Shown: positions 12,043-12,470 of the stretch, piece after piece
How the letters are laid out: each line of letters begins with the position of its first letter
Numbering within the stretch: the first letter of the stretch is position 1
Assembly: GCA_016462625.1 (NCBI GenBank)
Contig: JAEMSV010000033.1
Coordinates: forward strand, 27,798 to 40,267
Source: Solirubrobacteraceae bacterium
GTDB taxonomy: Bacteria; Actinomycetota; Thermoleophilia; Solirubrobacterales; Solirubrobacteraceae
Direction: 5' to 3'
DNA length: 12,470 bases
Notes under the pieces: model-generated
Told to the model about the DNA's origin: nothing
Databases searched by the model: none
Seen by the model: the letters and a program-made list of their open reading frames with translations, nothing else
Made by a program: the position numbers and the translations under genes

Positions 12043-12470
12043 ATCGCCCTCGCTATCGGCATCTTCGTCGTCGCGCTCGCGCTGATCGCGACGGATTGGG
12101 TCGACCGGACGAAGATCGCGCTCGCCGCCGCGATCCTGTTGATCCTCACGCAGACGATCGATCAGGAGCACGCGATCGCGTCGGTGGACTTCAACACCAT
12201 CGGCCTGCTCGCGGGGATGATGCTCATGGTCAAGATCACCGAGACCACGGGCGCGTACACCTATCTCGCGATCCGCGCCGGGCAGCTGAGCAAGGGGCGC
12301 CCACTGCTGCTCGTCCTGGCGCTCACCGGCTTCACGGCGCTGCTCAGCGCGTTCCTGGACAACCTGACGACGGTCCTCCTCGTCGTCCCCATCACCTTCC
12401 TGCTCGCCGACGCGCTGGACATCGACCCGATCCCGCTCGTGATCATGGAGGTCATCGCGTCGAACATCGG
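12043..12470 (+). CDS. ArsB/NhaD-type ion permease (3' end outside window, start codon unclear)
   Basis: About 142 codons of a multi-pass transporter of the ion transporter superfamily (ArsB/NhaD/P-protein group). The sequence runs IALAIGIFVVALALIATDW (first membrane segment), VDRTKIALAAAILLIL (second), then DFNTIGLLAGMMLMVKI, a further segment LLLVLALTGFTALLSAFLDNLTT, and VPITFLLADALDIDPIPLVIMEVIASNIG. FNTIGLL, LDNLTTVLLVVP and ASNIG are family hallmarks. The reading frame is open from 12016, but no ATG, GTG or TTG occurs in frame before TTG at 12139, which would remove the first membrane segment and most of the second. I place the start at ATC 12043 as the best guess. The substrate (arsenite, Na+/H+ or other) cannot be told from the visible part. 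Confidence 0.78.
   Translation, partial: MALAIGIFVVALALIATDWVDRTKIALAAAILLILTQTIDQEHAIASVDFNTIGLLAGMMLMVKITETTGAYTYLAIRAGQLSKGRPLLLVLALTGFTALLSAFLDNLTTVLLVVPITFLLADALDIDPIPLVIMEVIASNI

Overview
This is chromosomal DNA from a very GC-rich actinobacterium, by my estimate about 70% G+C. The PPK/CHAD/Ppx cluster, a signal-peptide protein with a poly-lysine tract, the orphan AbiEi-like/DUF559 gene and several apparently leaderless genes (TAnnnT box 6-8 nt before the start) fit the class Thermoleophilia, perhaps Solirubrobacterales. That placement is inference from gene style, since no rRNA marker is present.

Layout. (1) 1-619, minus: N-terminal two thirds of a DrrA/CcmA-type ABC ATPase, cut by the window edge. 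(2) 694-4810, plus: a tightly packed polyphosphate operon with a short-form Ppx/GppA phosphatase, two consecutive half-size CHAD proteins and a full polyphosphate kinase PPK1. The first three genes overlap in sequence, which suggests translational coupling. A strong inverted repeat lies just before the preferred ppk start, and a terminator-like hairpin follows ppk. (3) 4904-5908, plus: an exported protein of unknown function with seven consecutive lysines. (4) 5934-7910, minus: a two-domain fatty acyl-CoA reductase of the Marinobacter/mycobacterial AcrA1 type, meeting gene 3 across two back-to-back hairpins. (5) 8107-8382, minus: a 91-aa single-pass membrane protein. (6) 8408-9118, plus: a crotonase-fold protein lacking one of the two hydratase glutamates, divergent from gene 5 with 25 bp between. 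(7) 9156-10076, plus: an AbiEi-like winged-helix plus DUF559 nuclease-fold protein. One copy of a long palindrome covers its start codon and another covers its stop codon. (8) 10127-12022, plus: an ABC-F ATPase starting just past the second palindrome. (9) 12043 to the end, plus: the start of an ArsB/NhaD-type ion permease with no canonical start codon.

How the genes work together. Genes in block 2 make, degrade and bind polyphosphate. The reductase (fatty alcohol or wax ester formation) and the crotonase both suggest acyl-CoA metabolism, but they are not in one operon. The most unusual part is 9140-10102, where a gene is bounded by matching palindromes. It may be an inverted-repeat-bounded cassette, or a self-regulating gene whose second operator controls the ABC-F gene. 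The second most unusual is the CHAD domain split into two homologous genes.
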